The notes under the pieces: model-generated | What the model saw: only the letters and a program-made list of their open reading frames with translations | What the model was told of the DNA's origin: nothing | Databases searched by the model: none | Made by a program: the position numbers and the translations under genes | Assembly: GCA_002256395.1 (NCBI GenBank) | Contig: NKJG01000001.1 | Span: 1,322,773 to 1,386,772 of the forward strand | Length of the DNA stretch: 64,000 bases | Source of the DNA: Bacteroidetes bacterium B1(2017) | GTDB taxonomy: Bacteria > Bacteroidota > Bacteroidia > UKL13-3 | Direction of reading: 5' to 3' | Shown here: in pieces, positions 46,333 to 55,820 of the stretch | Layout of the letters: every line of letters begins with the position of its first letter | Position numbering within the stretch: position 1 is the stretch's first letter

Positions 46333-46764
46333 TTATTTGTCAGGAAATTCACATAGTTTCCAGTAATTATTTAGGGTAGAAACTGCTTCAATAAACCTTT
46401 CCATGCTTAATGGTTTAAGTATATATCCCGCAACGTTTAAATTGTAAGCATCCACCTTGTCCTTATCCTCATTTGAGGTGGTCATTACAAAAACAGAAAT
46501 ATTTTTTAATTTATCATCCTTCCTAATTTCTCTTAGAAATTCAATACCACCCATTTTTGGCATGTTCAAATCTAATAAGATAATTTTGGGCATTTCACTT
46601 GCTCCTGTTTCCCTGTCGCCTCTTAAGAACTGAAGAGCCTCTAGTCCATTATTGCAAACAAATAAAGGATTTGTTACATTGTTTTTTTTGAATGCACGCT
46701 TTACGTTCATTACATCCACTTCGTCATCTTCTACTAGTAGTATATTCACCATTTTGTCCCCCAT
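46333..46764 (-). CDS. Single-domain response regulator (Rcp1-like)
   Basis: 143 residues made only of a receiver domain: acidic EDDEVDV, phospho-acceptor in KIILLDLNMPKMGG, MTTS switch and LKPL Lys. The longer alpha4-beta5 region is like Rcp1, the partner of phytochrome-type kinases. There is no output domain, so it must act as a phosphate shuttle or by protein contact. It lies 6 bases upstream of the hybrid kinase gene. The start could be Met1 or Met5 (46752). Confidence 0.92.
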   Translation of the reverse strand: MGDKMVNILLVEDDEVDVMNVKRAFKKNNVTNPLFVCNNGLEALQFLRGDRETGASEMPKIILLDLNMPKMGGIEFLREIRKDDKLKNISVFVMTTSNEDKDKVDAYNLNVAGYILKPLSMERFIEAVSTLNNYWKLCEFPDK

Positions 46765-46871
46765 AGTTAATTTTGATTCTGCGTAACAAGGTTACAAAAT
46801 AATAGAGAATAGAACAAACTAATTTTCTGATTTTTATTTGCAATAAAATGCAGAATGCCCAAATCAAATAA

Positions 46872-48536
46872 CTAATTTGGCCAATCAAAATAAAATCTGG
46901 TACCTTCTCCTAATTTGGATTCTAGCCAAACTTTTCCACCATAATCTTCAATTATTTTTTTCCCAATAGCTAAGCCAGCACCAATATTTTCAACATCATC
47001 ACGCCTTTCTAAGGTTTGGAAAATCGTAAAGATTTTTTCATGAAACTCAATTGAAATGCCGGGTCCATTATCCGCTATGCAGAATTCAGTTTTAGTACCG
47101 GCATATTTATAAGTAATATTTACTACCGGCTCATCAGAGGTATTATGGTTTATAGCGTTTGAAATAAACACATTAAAAACCTCCATTAAATCACGCCTAT
47201 TTGCGGTAACAACCGGCAATAGGTCGTCTACTAAGATGCTTAAGTTTCTTGGAACTTCTGTTTTTTCGAGTACAGAATAAACCACTTCTTTAGAATTAAC
47301 CCGATCTTGATTTTCCTTGGTTTTACCGGCTCTAGAGTATTTTAGAATCGAATTAATTAAAGCTTCCATTCTATGAACTCGCCCTCTAAGCAATCCAAAA
47401 TACTTTTTGGATTCTTCACTTAGTTTTTCACCTAAATCTTCTTCTATCCATTCTGTCAGGTTATTAATCCCTCTTAATGGACTTTTTAAATCATGAGAAG
47501 TTATATAGGCAAATTGGTCTAGTTCTCTGTTTTTCTTTTCCAATCTATTGGTATAAGCTTCTAAAGATTTTATGTTTTCCTCCTCCTTAATTTTCGATCG
47601 TTTTAAGTTGTCACGCATTTCTGAGAGTGCTTTTCCTAAACGATCTCTTCTACTAAGCATTGGAACTTTTATGTCATAATCACCTTTACCAATGGCATTT
47701 GCAACTTGTTCTTTTGTTTTAAAGCCTTGAACAACCTTTTGCGCTGAATTGATCATTTCTCCAATTTCATCCGAACGAGCAATGTGCGATTGAAAGGAAA
47801 CAATTTTTCCTGCACCAACTTCATCTAATATTGAACTTAATTCTTTAATAGGTTTAATAATGGTTACGTTGGTAATATAAATTGAAAGCCCAGCCAAAAT
47901 TATAATTACAATAATCATTACCACTAAGAGGTAGGATAGAGTTCTATAACTTGCAAATTTTTGGGCATTTAGTTTATTAAAAACACTAATTGCTTGTAAA
48001 CTTGTTTCACTCAATGTTATTCGCTCCTTGGCAATTTCAGACTCAATTTTTTGTTTAAGTCTATTTACCTGTTGCATCTTAATGGGGTCCTTATAGGCAA
48101 TAGATGTATCCAAAAGTGCCAATATTTCCCTTTCAGCTACCATTACATTTTCAAACCTTCTATCAACGCTAATTACTCGCTTTTTTATGTCGGCTAAGCC
48201 AGGTTCCTGACACAAACTTATAAGGGTTAATTTTTGCCTAGAGTATACTCGATCCAATATTTTTGTAATGCGTAAACGTTTTGTAGGGTTTGGTTGTAAA
48301 CTTAAATCAGAACTTAAACGCCCTGTTTCTTCAATCAAATATTGATAATCTTTTATAGAGTTTACAACAGGACCAAAACTACTAGCAATTTTTAAGTCAA
48401 TATTTTTTCCATATTGTAATAAAAGGATGGAACCTGTAGTAAATGCAAGCACTACCATAATTACAGCGAAGAAGCTGATGGCAGTTCTTGTGCCTATCTT
48501 CATTCGATATAATCTATTTAGGATTCCTTGAAACAT
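46872..48536 (-). CDS. Membrane sensor histidine kinase with HAMP
   Basis: 554 residues from the ATG at 48536 (MFQGILNRL); a TTG at 48587 would add 17 residues and is less likely. Two membrane helices (about 18-40 and 199-222) enclose a helical periplasmic domain of about 160 residues, as in CHASE3/four-helix sensors. Then HAMP (about 223-275), a coiled coil, HisKA with ITSHDLKSPLRGI and a HATPase with NNAINHN-like N box, DNGPGISIEF and GAGLAIGKKI. The HK part is like those of bacteriophytochromes that pair with Rcp1-like regulators, which is the next gene. Likely start of the relay. Confidence 0.88.
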   Translation of the reverse strand: MFQGILNRLYRMKIGTRTAISFFAVIMVVLAFTTGSILLLQYGKNIDLKIASSFGPVVNSIKDYQYLIEETGRLSSDLSLQPNPTKRLRITKILDRVYSRQKLTLISLCQEPGLADIKKRVISVDRRFENVMVAEREILALLDTSIAYKDPIKMQQVNRLKQKIESEIAKERITLSETSLQAISVFNKLNAQKFASYRTLSYLLVVMIIVIIILAGLSIYITNVTIIKPIKELSSILDEVGAGKIVSFQSHIARSDEIGEMINSAQKVVQGFKTKEQVANAIGKGDYDIKVPMLSRRDRLGKALSEMRDNLKRSKIKEEENIKSLEAYTNRLEKKNRELDQFAYITSHDLKSPLRGINNLTEWIEEDLGEKLSEESKKYFGLLRGRVHRMEALINSILKYSRAGKTKENQDRVNSKEVVYSVLEKTEVPRNLSILVDDLLPVVTANRRDLMEVFNVFISNAINHNTSDEPVVNITYKYAGTKTEFCIADNGPGISIEFHEKIFTIFQTLERRDDVENIGAGLAIGKKIIEDYGGKVWLESKLGEGTRFYFDWPN

Positions 48537-48927
48537 TTTGAGGTTTTTGGCTTTTATAAACTTAGCAATTATCAAACTTAAGTCCAAATAAATAAAGCAC
48601 AGAATTTCATATGCTTAGGTTAGGTAGTCTTTTTTTTTGGTCGGTTCATTATGGGATAAAAGCACCTTTTCTTTCTTAAAATGGGTCGAACCAATGCGAC
48701 AAATTGTGAATAAAATATGCCCTTAATGATATCTTAACAAAGGCACGTCTAAATGCATGTTGTTTTGTCTATTTGAAATGGTTTTAACGAATGCTTATCA
48801 CTTGTGTAAAATTTCGATTACAGCATCTTTTGAATGAGCATAACCAATATCTTTGAATCTATTGGTGAAACAAAAGCTAGTCTAAATTTGTTGCCATTCA
48901 TATCAACCTAAACTTATCCCTATTTAA
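48537..48927. other. Intergenic region between HK and LruC genes
   Basis: 391 bases between divergent genes. No ORF with coding character was found. It holds a promoter-like site for the rightward gene (48862-48890) and a T-rich stretch near 48630. The leader of the leftward kinase gene must also lie here, but no clear promoter is visible for it. Confidence 0.5.
48862..48890 (+). promoter_or_regulatory. Putative promoter of the LruC gene
   Basis: TTG at 48862-48864, 18 bases and TAAATTTG at 48883-48890, an exact TAnnTTTG match, 37 bases before the ATG. Confidence 0.5.
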
Positions 48928-51108
48928 ATGATGAAAAATTTATTAGTTGCTGTTTTATTAGTGGCACTTTTTAGCCAATGTAAGAAAAACGTTAGCAGCG
49001 AAACGCCAAAAACCCCAACAGCGGATCTGACCCAAAATGTGGGCAACATCAACCAAATGATTGTACCCTCAGGTTTTAATTACCGCACTAGTAGAAACAT
49101 TAACGTTCAGGTTATTGTTACAAATAGTGAATTTGGTACTCAAAAACAGCGTATTGAAATTTATGATGGAAACCCCGTAAGCAACGGTAATCTTATTGCA
49201 TCTGGTAGCGCCGATTTTCAAAACTCCTTCTCTTCTAATATTTCCTTACCAAATGCAGTGGATGTAATTTATGTGGTAAAAAGAAATCCAGATAATTCAA
49301 CCGTAACTCAAAAGGTTCCAGCAAATAGCCCTGTCATAATTTTAAGTGATTTAGGAAAAAGAGGTTTGTCTTTAGGTAAATCTATGCCAGCTTCTCCAGA
49401 TTGCAATTCAGGTTGCACCTCAACCGTTACAGGTAATCAAACAGTAAGTTTAAATACTGCTGGTGCGGTGGTTTGTATTACTGGAATTTTTAATGGAAAT
49501 ATAGACCTTAATAGAGGTACTGTTAGAATTTGTGGAAATGCCACCATTGGCAATTGTAATATGAATAATAATTCTACATTACTTATTGCAGCTGGCGCTA
49601 CTGTTACTTTTTCTAATTTCAATATAAATGGAAATACCGCTGTTTTTAGCAATTGGAGTAATAATGTGTCAATATCTGGTGGGTTTAGCCCAGGAGGTAT
49701 TGTAAACAACTATGGTAGTATGAGTGTGGCTGGTACCTTTAATATTAATGGGAGTGCCATTGTAACAAACGAGGGAACTATAAATATTGCTCAATCTTTA
49801 AACAATAACAAAACCCTAATTAATAACGGTACAATTAATGTATCTGAATCTTTTGCCCAAAACGGTGGAGGAGCGTTCACCAATAATTGCAAATTTGTGG
49901 TTAATAAGGATGCTGCACTTAATAACCCTATTACCAATACTGGCTATATTAGAGTTATTCAAAGTACTACCGTTAATGGTGGGGGAAATATCATTTTGTC
50001 TAATGGGGCTATGTTTAGATCAAACAACATGACTATCAATGGTAATATTACCGGTACTGGTACAACCTCTTTAGTTAAAGTGGCAAGTAACACCACTATA
50101 AATGGTGGGGGTAGAATTACTGGAACCATTCAATATTGTGATGCAAATGGTATTGAAACAAATACTGGTACAATTGGATCAGGTGTTTCATTAGCTTGTA
50201 ATCAATACATACCAGTATCGTCATGTAATCCTGATGGAAATGGAGTTATTATTATTCCTGATACAGATGGTGATGGCGCCAATGATAATATTGATGAATA
50301 TCCAACAGATCCAGCCTTAGCGTTTAATAATTATTACCCTGATGCCAAAGGTACTGCCACTGTTGCTTTTGAAGACTTATGGCCTAATAGAGGCGATTAT
50401 GATTTAAATGATTTAGTGGTTGATTTTAGACATAATATTATTACCAATGCAAGCAACAATATTGCTAAATATGTAGGTTACTACAGACTTAGAGCATCGG
50501 GCGGTGCTCAACATATTGCCTTTTGCATGGGTATGCCAATTAGTGCCGATTTAATTGATAAATTAGAAGGTGCAACCCAAGAAACAGAGCATTCAAATGT
50601 GGTTTTTGAGGTTTTTGCCGATAGCAAAAAAGAATTAAGCAATTGGAATACTGTTCCAAGTCAGCCTAAAGTTGAATATAAAGAGTATAATGTTTCATTT
50701 ATAGTAAATAAAGGTGGTTCCTTAAAAGAACTTGGAGGTGTTGCTGCCTTCGATCCATTTATTTGGATGAATGAAAAAGAAAAAGGTAGAGGGTATGAAA
50801 TTCATGTACCAGGAAATGCCCCTACAAAATTGGCCGATACCAAAGTATTTGGCTATGCCGATGATGACACTCAATTGGAAAAATCGAAGTATTATTTAAC
50901 TAAAACCAATTTACCTTGGGCCATAATTGTTCCTGAAACATTTGATTATTGCTCAGAATTATCACAATTGGGATTAAAAGAAACTCCAGATATTACTCAA
51001 ACTTATCTGCATTTCGCACAATGGGCTCAGAGTGATGGAAAGATTTATGCCGATTGGTATAAAGACTTAGAAGGTTATAGAAATAAAGAATATATTTATT
51101 CTAAATAA
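48928..51108 (+). CDS. LruC-domain lipoprotein
   Basis: 726 residues. Signal peptide with lipobox LFSQC (Cys18), so it is a lipoprotein. After an N-terminal beta domain (about 40-150) comes a long Asn/Gly/Thr-rich parallel beta stack (about 165-420) with repeats such as GTFNINGSAIVTNEGTINI, like a beta-helix or bactofilin-like solenoid. A Ca-binding style motif DTDGDGANDNIDEYPTDP is followed by the LruC (DUF4842) domain with DLWPNRGDYDLNDLVVDF. LruC proteins are secreted or outer-membrane surface proteins of unknown role, found also in Leptospira. It ends with a strong terminator. Probably surface or periplasmic. Confidence 0.86.
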   Translation: MMKNLLVAVLLVALFSQCKKNVSSETPKTPTADLTQNVGNINQMIVPSGFNYRTSRNINVQVIVTNSEFGTQKQRIEIYDGNPVSNGNLIASGSADFQNSFSSNISLPNAVDVIYVVKRNPDNSTVTQKVPANSPVIILSDLGKRGLSLGKSMPASPDCNSGCTSTVTGNQTVSLNTAGAVVCITGIFNGNIDLNRGTVRICGNATIGNCNMNNNSTLLIAAGATVTFSNFNINGNTAVFSNWSNNVSISGGFSPGGIVNNYGSMSVAGTFNINGSAIVTNEGTINIAQSLNNNKTLINNGTINVSESFAQNGGGAFTNNCKFVVNKDAALNNPITNTGYIRVIQSTTVNGGGNIILSNGAMFRSNNMTINGNITGTGTTSLVKVASNTTINGGGRITGTIQYCDANGIETNTGTIGSGVSLACNQYIPVSSCNPDGNGVIIIPDTDGDGANDNIDEYPTDPALAFNNYYPDAKGTATVAFEDLWPNRGDYDLNDLVVDFRHNIITNASNNIAKYVGYYRLRASGGAQHIAFCMGMPISADLIDKLEGATQETEHSNVVFEVFADSKKELSNWNTVPSQPKVEYKEYNVSFIVNKGGSLKELGGVAAFDPFIWMNEKEKGRGYEIHVPGNAPTKLADTKVFGYADDDTQLEKSKYYLTKTNLPWAIIVPETFDYCSELSQLGLKETPDITQTYLHFAQWAQSDGKIYADWYKDLEGYRNKEYIYSK

Positions 51109-51111
51109 AAT

Positions 51112-51145
51112 AAAAAAAGGACCTGATGATTCAGGTCCTTTTTTT
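51112..51145 (+). terminator. Rho-independent terminator
   Basis: Perfect 15-bp stem (A-run plus GGACCTGA / TCAGGTCC plus T-run) with a 4-base loop, just after the LruC gene. Confidence 0.93.
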
Positions 51146-51176
51146 ATACTCTCCTTTAGCATAATATTGTTCTGTT

Positions 51177-51491
51177 ATGATAGACAAGTATACATTAAAT
51201 AATTTTAGAGGGTTGCCCATTAGCAGCAACGAAGTGCTTCAAAAACTTAGTTTTTCGGAAGCCGATGTCCTCACAAAAATGGAGGATATAAGAGTAAGAG
51301 GTACCAATATTGACAAAGGAATTGCTCTTGGGAAAAGCAAGCTCTTAAAAACACATATCATCATTAAATCGGGAGATGAGTTATTTAAAGTTGAATCTCA
51401 AATTAATGCGATTGATGCCAATTATGTATATACCCAAACGGGATTAAAAATACCCATCGTTTGTATTTACAGCGTAGATTTTTTGCAATAA
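51177..51491 (+). CDS. Small cytosolic protein, function unknown
   Basis: 104 residues, start MIDKYTLNNFRGLPISSNEVL, no signal peptide or membrane segment. The N-terminal half looks helical with SFSEADVLTKMEDIRVRG and the C-terminal half is strand-rich (KTHIIIKSGDELFKVESQI, KIPIVCIYSVDFL). No family recognised. It lies between two strong terminators (51112-51145 and 51504-51541), so it is its own transcription unit. Codon use agrees with neighbours, so I treat it as real. Confidence 0.7.
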   Translation: MIDKYTLNNFRGLPISSNEVLQKLSFSEADVLTKMEDIRVRGTNIDKGIALGKSKLLKTHIIIKSGDELFKVESQINAIDANYVYTQTGLKIPIVCIYSVDFLQ

Positions 51492-51503
51492 AGATTTTGA
51501 AAT

Positions 51504-51541
51504 AAAAAAAAAGCTATCAAGAATTCTTGATAGCTTTTTTT
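51504..51541. terminator. Bidirectional terminator
   Basis: Near-perfect palindrome with arms AAAGCTATCAAGAA / TTCTTGATAGCTTT and A/T runs on both sides, between the stop of the 104-residue protein and the stop of glmS. It can end transcription from both strands. Confidence 0.92.
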
Positions 51542-51558
51542 ATGATAAGAGAATAAAT

Positions 51559-53400
51559 TTATTCTACCGTAACCGACTTGGCCAAGTTTCTAGGCTGATC
51601 AACGTTACAGCCTCTTAAAACAGCAATGTGGTAAGATAATAATTGTAGTGGTATAGTGGCAATTAATGGCAATAATGCTTCTTCACAATTTGGAATATAA
51701 ATCACATGATCTGCCATTGTTTTAACATGAGTATCACCTTCGGTAGCAATTGCAATTACTCTTCCTTTACGTGCCTTTACTTCTTGAATATTGCTGATTA
51801 CTTTTTCATAATTGCTATGTTGAGTTGCAATTACAATCACAGGCATTTCTTCATCAATTAATGCAATTGGACCGTGCTTCATTTCTGCGGCAGGGTAACC
51901 TTCGGCATGTATGTATGATATTTCTTTTAATTTAAGTGCGCCTTCTAAAGCAACTGGAAAACCATATCCTCTTCCAAGGTATAATGCATTTCTACAATCT
52001 TTAAACTCTTCCGCTAAAACTTGAATTTGAGCATCTGTTTTTAATACTTGTTCTATTTTAGCAGGAATGGATTCTATTTCTATTAAAAACTCATGCAATC
52101 TGGTACTTGTTATGGTTCCTTTTTTCTGAGCCATAGATAAGGCCATTAAAAGTAAAGCCGTAACCTGGGCTGTAAATGCTTTGGTTGATGCAACACCAAT
52201 TTCTGGGCCAGCATGGGTATAGGCACCTGCATCTGTATATCTAGGAATACTTGCTCCTACCACATTACAAATACCAAAGATGGTTGCTCCTTTTTTCTTG
52301 GCCAATTCAATGGCAGCTAAGGTATCTGCAGTTTCACCCGATTGAGAAATAGCAATTACAAAATCACTCTCTTTAATTACAGGGTTTCTGTATCTATATT
52401 CTGAAGCATACTCCACTTCACAAGGAATGCGGGCAAGATCTTCAAACATATATTCACCAACCAGTCCAGCATGCCATGAGGTTCCACAACCTATAATTAC
52501 TATGCGTTCAAGATTTTTGATTTTGTCTTCAAACATATCAATGCCCGCCATAGTTATACGTGCATCAGGTAAATGAATCCTACCCCTAAACGAATCACTA
52601 ATACTACGAGGCTGTTCAAAAATCTCTTTCAACATGAAATGCTCATAGCCACCTTTTTCAATGTTCTCAAGGTTAAACTCTATCTCTTGGATATATGGAG
52701 TTTTAATGGAATTGTCAATGGTCTTAATGGTAAGATTGTTGCCTTCTATTATGGCAATTTCACCATCTTGAATGTATACTACATTCCTAGTATATTCTAC
52801 AATTGGAGTAGCATCACTGGCAATGAAATGTTCATTATCACCAACACCAATTACCATAGGGCTTCCTTTTTTGGCACCTATTAAATAGTTAGGGTCTTTC
52901 TTAGAAAGAATAACGATGGCATAAGCTCCAACAACTTGGGTTAAGGCCATTCTAACTGCCTCCTCAAACTTTACCTCATTGTTTTTATATACTTCTTCAA
53001 TTAAGTGTATTAAAACTTCAGTGTCTGTTTCACTCTTAAATTCATGCCCTCTTTTGATCAGCATTTCCTTTAAAGAGGAATAGTTTTCTATAATTCCATT
53101 ATGAATAATAGCAAATTCACCATCTCCTGATAAATGCGGATGAGCATTTAAATCATTGGGTGCACCGTGGGTTGCCCAACGTGTATGACCCATACCCGTA
53201 TGGGCGGCTGTATCTCTATCTCCAATTTCTTTTTCTAAATCAGAAACTTTTCCGGTTTTTTTATAAACCAGCATTTCTTTATTTCCGTTTAATAAGGCAA
53301 CCCCTGCGCTATCGTATCCACGATATTCTAAGCGTTTTAATCCTTTAAGGATAATAGGGCAGGCATCTCTATGCCCGATGTAAGCAACAATTCCACACAT
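51559..53400 (-). CDS. glmS: Glutamine-fructose-6-phosphate aminotransferase
   Basis: Makes glucosamine-6-phosphate from fructose-6-phosphate and glutamine, the entry to peptidoglycan and LPS amino sugars. 613 residues, normal length. Class II glutaminase domain at the N-terminus with the nucleophile Cys2 (MCGIVAYIG), HTRWATHG and HNGIIENY. Two SIS isomerase domains follow with IGCGTSWHAG, ISQSGETADT and LGRGYGFPVALEGALK, and the end QPRNLAKSVTVE is the family C-terminus. It is last in a leftward group, 31 bases after the DAHP synthase stop. Confidence 0.97.
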   Translation of the reverse strand: MCGIVAYIGHRDACPIILKGLKRLEYRGYDSAGVALLNGNKEMLVYKKTGKVSDLEKEIGDRDTAAHTGMGHTRWATHGAPNDLNAHPHLSGDGEFAIIHNGIIENYSSLKEMLIKRGHEFKSETDTEVLIHLIEEVYKNNEVKFEEAVRMALTQVVGAYAIVILSKKDPNYLIGAKKGSPMVIGVGDNEHFIASDATPIVEYTRNVVYIQDGEIAIIEGNNLTIKTIDNSIKTPYIQEIEFNLENIEKGGYEHFMLKEIFEQPRSISDSFRGRIHLPDARITMAGIDMFEDKIKNLERIVIIGCGTSWHAGLVGEYMFEDLARIPCEVEYASEYRYRNPVIKESDFVIAISQSGETADTLAAIELAKKKGATIFGICNVVGASIPRYTDAGAYTHAGPEIGVASTKAFTAQVTALLLMALSMAQKKGTITSTRLHEFLIEIESIPAKIEQVLKTDAQIQVLAEEFKDCRNALYLGRGYGFPVALEGALKLKEISYIHAEGYPAAEMKHGPIALIDEEMPVIVIATQHSNYEKVISNIQEVKARKGRVIAIATEGDTHVKTMADHVIYIPNCEEALLPLIATIPLQLLSYHIAVLRGCNVDQPRNLAKSVTVE

Positions 53401-53431
53401 AATACGCGAATTTAGGAAAAATTAATGGAGT

Positions 53432-54451
53432 TTAAATAAAAACCGAATAACTGGCATCAATTGGTTTTTTAATGGCCGGTTTTAAAACTTCAAGATCGCT
53501 TAGTAAGGTTTCAAAATCTGTAAAGTTCAAAGCCTGTTTAGCATCCGAAAGAGCCTCGCTTGGATTAGGATGTATTTCAATCATTAATCCATTTGCTCCA
53601 GCAACCATGCTAGCTTTTGCCATTATTGGTACGAGTTTAGAGTCGCCAGTACCATGACTTGGATCGGCAATAATTGGTAAATGACTGAGTGATTGGATAA
53701 GTGGAATTACAGCTACATCCATCACATTTCTGCTCATTGGATCAAAACTTCTTATACCTCTTTCGCACAAAATTATTTTTTCGTTACCACTACTCATGAT
53801 ATAATCTGCAGCAAGCAACCATTCATTAACTTTGGCCTGCATTCCTCTTTTTAGTAGTATTGGTTTATTAATTTTACCTAATTCAGAAAGCATATAAAAG
53901 TTGGCCATGTTTCTGCTTCCAATTTGAATCACATCAGAATAAGCCATTACCTCGTCTAATAAACTCAAATCCATTAGCTCGGTTACTACATTTAGTTTGT
54001 ATTGTTTTGCGGCTTCCTGAAGCAATTTTAAACCTTCCTTACCTAAGCCTCTAAAAGAGTAAGGTGAAGTTCTTGGTTTGTATGCACCACCTCTAATAAA
54101 TTTAATATTGTTCTTATGAAGAAATGCTGCCGTTTCAAAAATTTGCTCTTCACTTTCTACACTGCAGGGGCCAGCAATAATATTGGCAAAATTACTTCCA
54201 ACCTGCACTCCGTTTACTTCAAATAAAGTCTCATTCTTATACTCGTTCGAAGAAAGTTGGTAAGCTGTAGAAATTAATTTGAACCCAGAAATAAATGGGA
54301 ATCGCTCAATAATGCTTGGATCTTTGAGTGCGGGTACCATGCAAATATTGGGTTGTTGAACCAAATAGGATTCAAAACCTGCCTGCTTTAAATGCAATTG
54401 CATTTCGGCAATTTGGGTGGTGCTGGTATTTGTTTTTAAGTAAACTATCAC
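53432..54451 (-). CDS. aroF: 3-deoxy-7-phosphoheptulonate synthase (type I beta)
   Basis: DAHP synthase, first step of the shikimate pathway: phosphoenolpyruvate plus erythrose-4-phosphate. 339 residues with an N-terminal ferredoxin-like regulatory domain (about 1-70) like that of Thermotoga DAHP synthase, then the TIM barrel: AGPCSVESEEQ, RGGAYKPRTSPYSFRGLG, QIGSRNMANF, KPILLKRG, ILCERGIRSF and PIIADPSHGTGD. The metal-binding Cys, His, Glu and Asp set is recognisable. The N-terminal domain in this family binds Tyr or Phe as feedback signals, which is expected here. Gap to the DUF4270 gene is 7 bases. Confidence 0.95.
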   Translation of the reverse strand: MIVYLKTNTSTTQIAEMQLHLKQAGFESYLVQQPNICMVPALKDPSIIERFPFISGFKLISTAYQLSSNEYKNETLFEVNGVQVGSNFANIIAGPCSVESEEQIFETAAFLHKNNIKFIRGGAYKPRTSPYSFRGLGKEGLKLLQEAAKQYKLNVVTELMDLSLLDEVMAYSDVIQIGSRNMANFYMLSELGKINKPILLKRGMQAKVNEWLLAADYIMSSGNEKIILCERGIRSFDPMSRNVMDVAVIPLIQSLSHLPIIADPSHGTGDSKLVPIMAKASMVAGANGLMIEIHPNPSEALSDAKQALNFTDFETLLSDLEVLKPAIKKPIDASYSVFI

Positions 54452-54458
54452 GAATGTT

Positions 54459-55820
54459 TTATTTAATTAACGTATAGGTTAATTTTAGTTTAAAACTACC
54501 ACTATTTTTTCTAGTATCTAATATGGCCCTTTGGGCAGTAAGTGGGTCATCTGCCCTTATAATTAAGTTCAAGCCATAATTGTAATTATAGCCCATTTTA
54601 TTTTGATCCAATAAGTTTTGCAAATGGCGAACAATATTAAACTTATATTGATTGTTGGTTAATACCCCACCATAGTATAAGCTCGATTCGAAAATTTGGT
54701 CTTTTAAAAAGGTGTTTTTACCCAAAGAATCAGAGGCAAGTAACGACATACTTTCTGGCAAAGTAAATGGACTTTGGAAACTTCCATTCATGGGAGTAAA
54801 AATCATTTCTGCTCCGTTTATGACAATTTTGGGATTGTTTAATGCTGAAAATAAATTGGGCAATTCAACTCTCAATTTGCAACCTGTTAAGGGTTGAACA
54901 AATCCAGTATCTCTGTGCTGGCCCATAAAACTTTGTTGCAGCAATTGGTTCGGAACATTCATATGCTCATAGTAATTATAGCTAGCCTCGTTACCTGTAA
55001 TTCCGCCAAATATTGGGAAATCGGCAGCCATAGAATCTTTGTAGAATGCTGTTAAAGCAGTCACGTCAGAAGTAAGTTTCAAATAGGTAATTGCACCTTC
55101 TCCACTCGAAACATTGGTTTCATCAACAATTACTAAGCCTTTGATTGCCTCTTTAAATTTGCTGTCATTTAAGAACGCACCGTTTAATTCACCATTAAAT
55201 AAAAGGCTATTAAAAGTACTGTTCATGCTAATACGAATATGTGGAGGAATAATGACCTTTTCAGTTCCTAATTTAATGGTAACCGAATCAGTAAAATTTA
55301 ATTTCCCCGTAAAGGAACCCATTTCAATCCCATTGGTTTTGTAATTCCGAGTTGAATAATAAGAAGAATCTCTCGAAAGGGCTTCGTCTAATAAATACAC
55401 TTTAAACGTGTGTACAGCATCCTTATTTCCGTAATAGTCGGGCAACGCTGTTCCATCTGTTTTTGTAGCTGTTCTGAACCTAAGCTGCAAAACAACCGAG
55501 TCTAATTTGGTTGCACCTTCCCAGCTAAATCCATTTCCAGCCAAACCTACTTGTGTAACAAGGGTTGCCTTAGAAATACCTAAAAATGGATCGTATAAGG
55601 AACCTAAAGCGTAGGCGGTTAATTTGGAGGTAATTACCGAATCCATTTTAACAGAATACGCATTCAATACAATAGTCGTATCAAATTTAGTGTCAAATTG
55701 ATTTCGAGATACAAACTCAGCTCCTACAGATTGTGTATCTTTTTTGCAGGAAAATAAGCTTAGTAATACAAATGTAAATAAGGAAATTTCCTTAATTCTG
55801 GCGCTGAAGCAAAGTGTCAT
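54459..55820 (-). CDS. DUF4270 lipoprotein
   Basis: 453 residues, signal peptide with lipobox LFSC at Cys25 and a mature beta-rich domain of the DUF4270 family: VGAEFVSRNQFDTKFDTTI, YALGSLYDPFLGISKATLV and the KLDSVVLQLRF motif. The C-terminus (NSGSFKLKLTYTLIK) ends in strands as in the family. The role is not known; members sit in the outer membrane or on the surface of Bacteroidota. The start overlaps the starch-synthase-like gene by 29 bases; no later start lies before the lipobox. It is one of a conserved neighbourhood with that gene and panC. Confidence 0.87.
   Translation of the reverse strand: MTLCFSARIKEISLFTFVLLSLFSCKKDTQSVGAEFVSRNQFDTKFDTTIVLNAYSVKMDSVITSKLTAYALGSLYDPFLGISKATLVTQVGLAGNGFSWEGATKLDSVVLQLRFRTATKTDGTALPDYYGNKDAVHTFKVYLLDEALSRDSSYYSTRNYKTNGIEMGSFTGKLNFTDSVTIKLGTEKVIIPPHIRISMNSTFNSLLFNGELNGAFLNDSKFKEAIKGLVIVDETNVSSGEGAITYLKLTSDVTALTAFYKDSMAADFPIFGGITGNEASYNYYEHMNVPNQLLQQSFMGQHRDTGFVQPLTGCKLRVELPNLFSALNNPKIVINGAEMIFTPMNGSFQSPFTLPESMSLLASDSLGKNTFLKDQIFESSLYYGGVLTNNQYKFNIVRHLQNLLDQNKMGYNYNYGLNLIIRADDPLTAQRAILDTRKNSGSFKLKLTYTLIK

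Noticed and set aside
44323..48536. Phytochrome photoreceptor system
   Set aside because: The kinase and the Rcp1-like regulator resemble phytochrome partners, but no GAF/PHY domain or bilin-binding Cys is present.
48537..48927. Possible small RNA or tRNA in the gap
   Set aside because: No cloverleaf, no strong hairpin with T-run, and no conserved tRNA boxes were found by eye.
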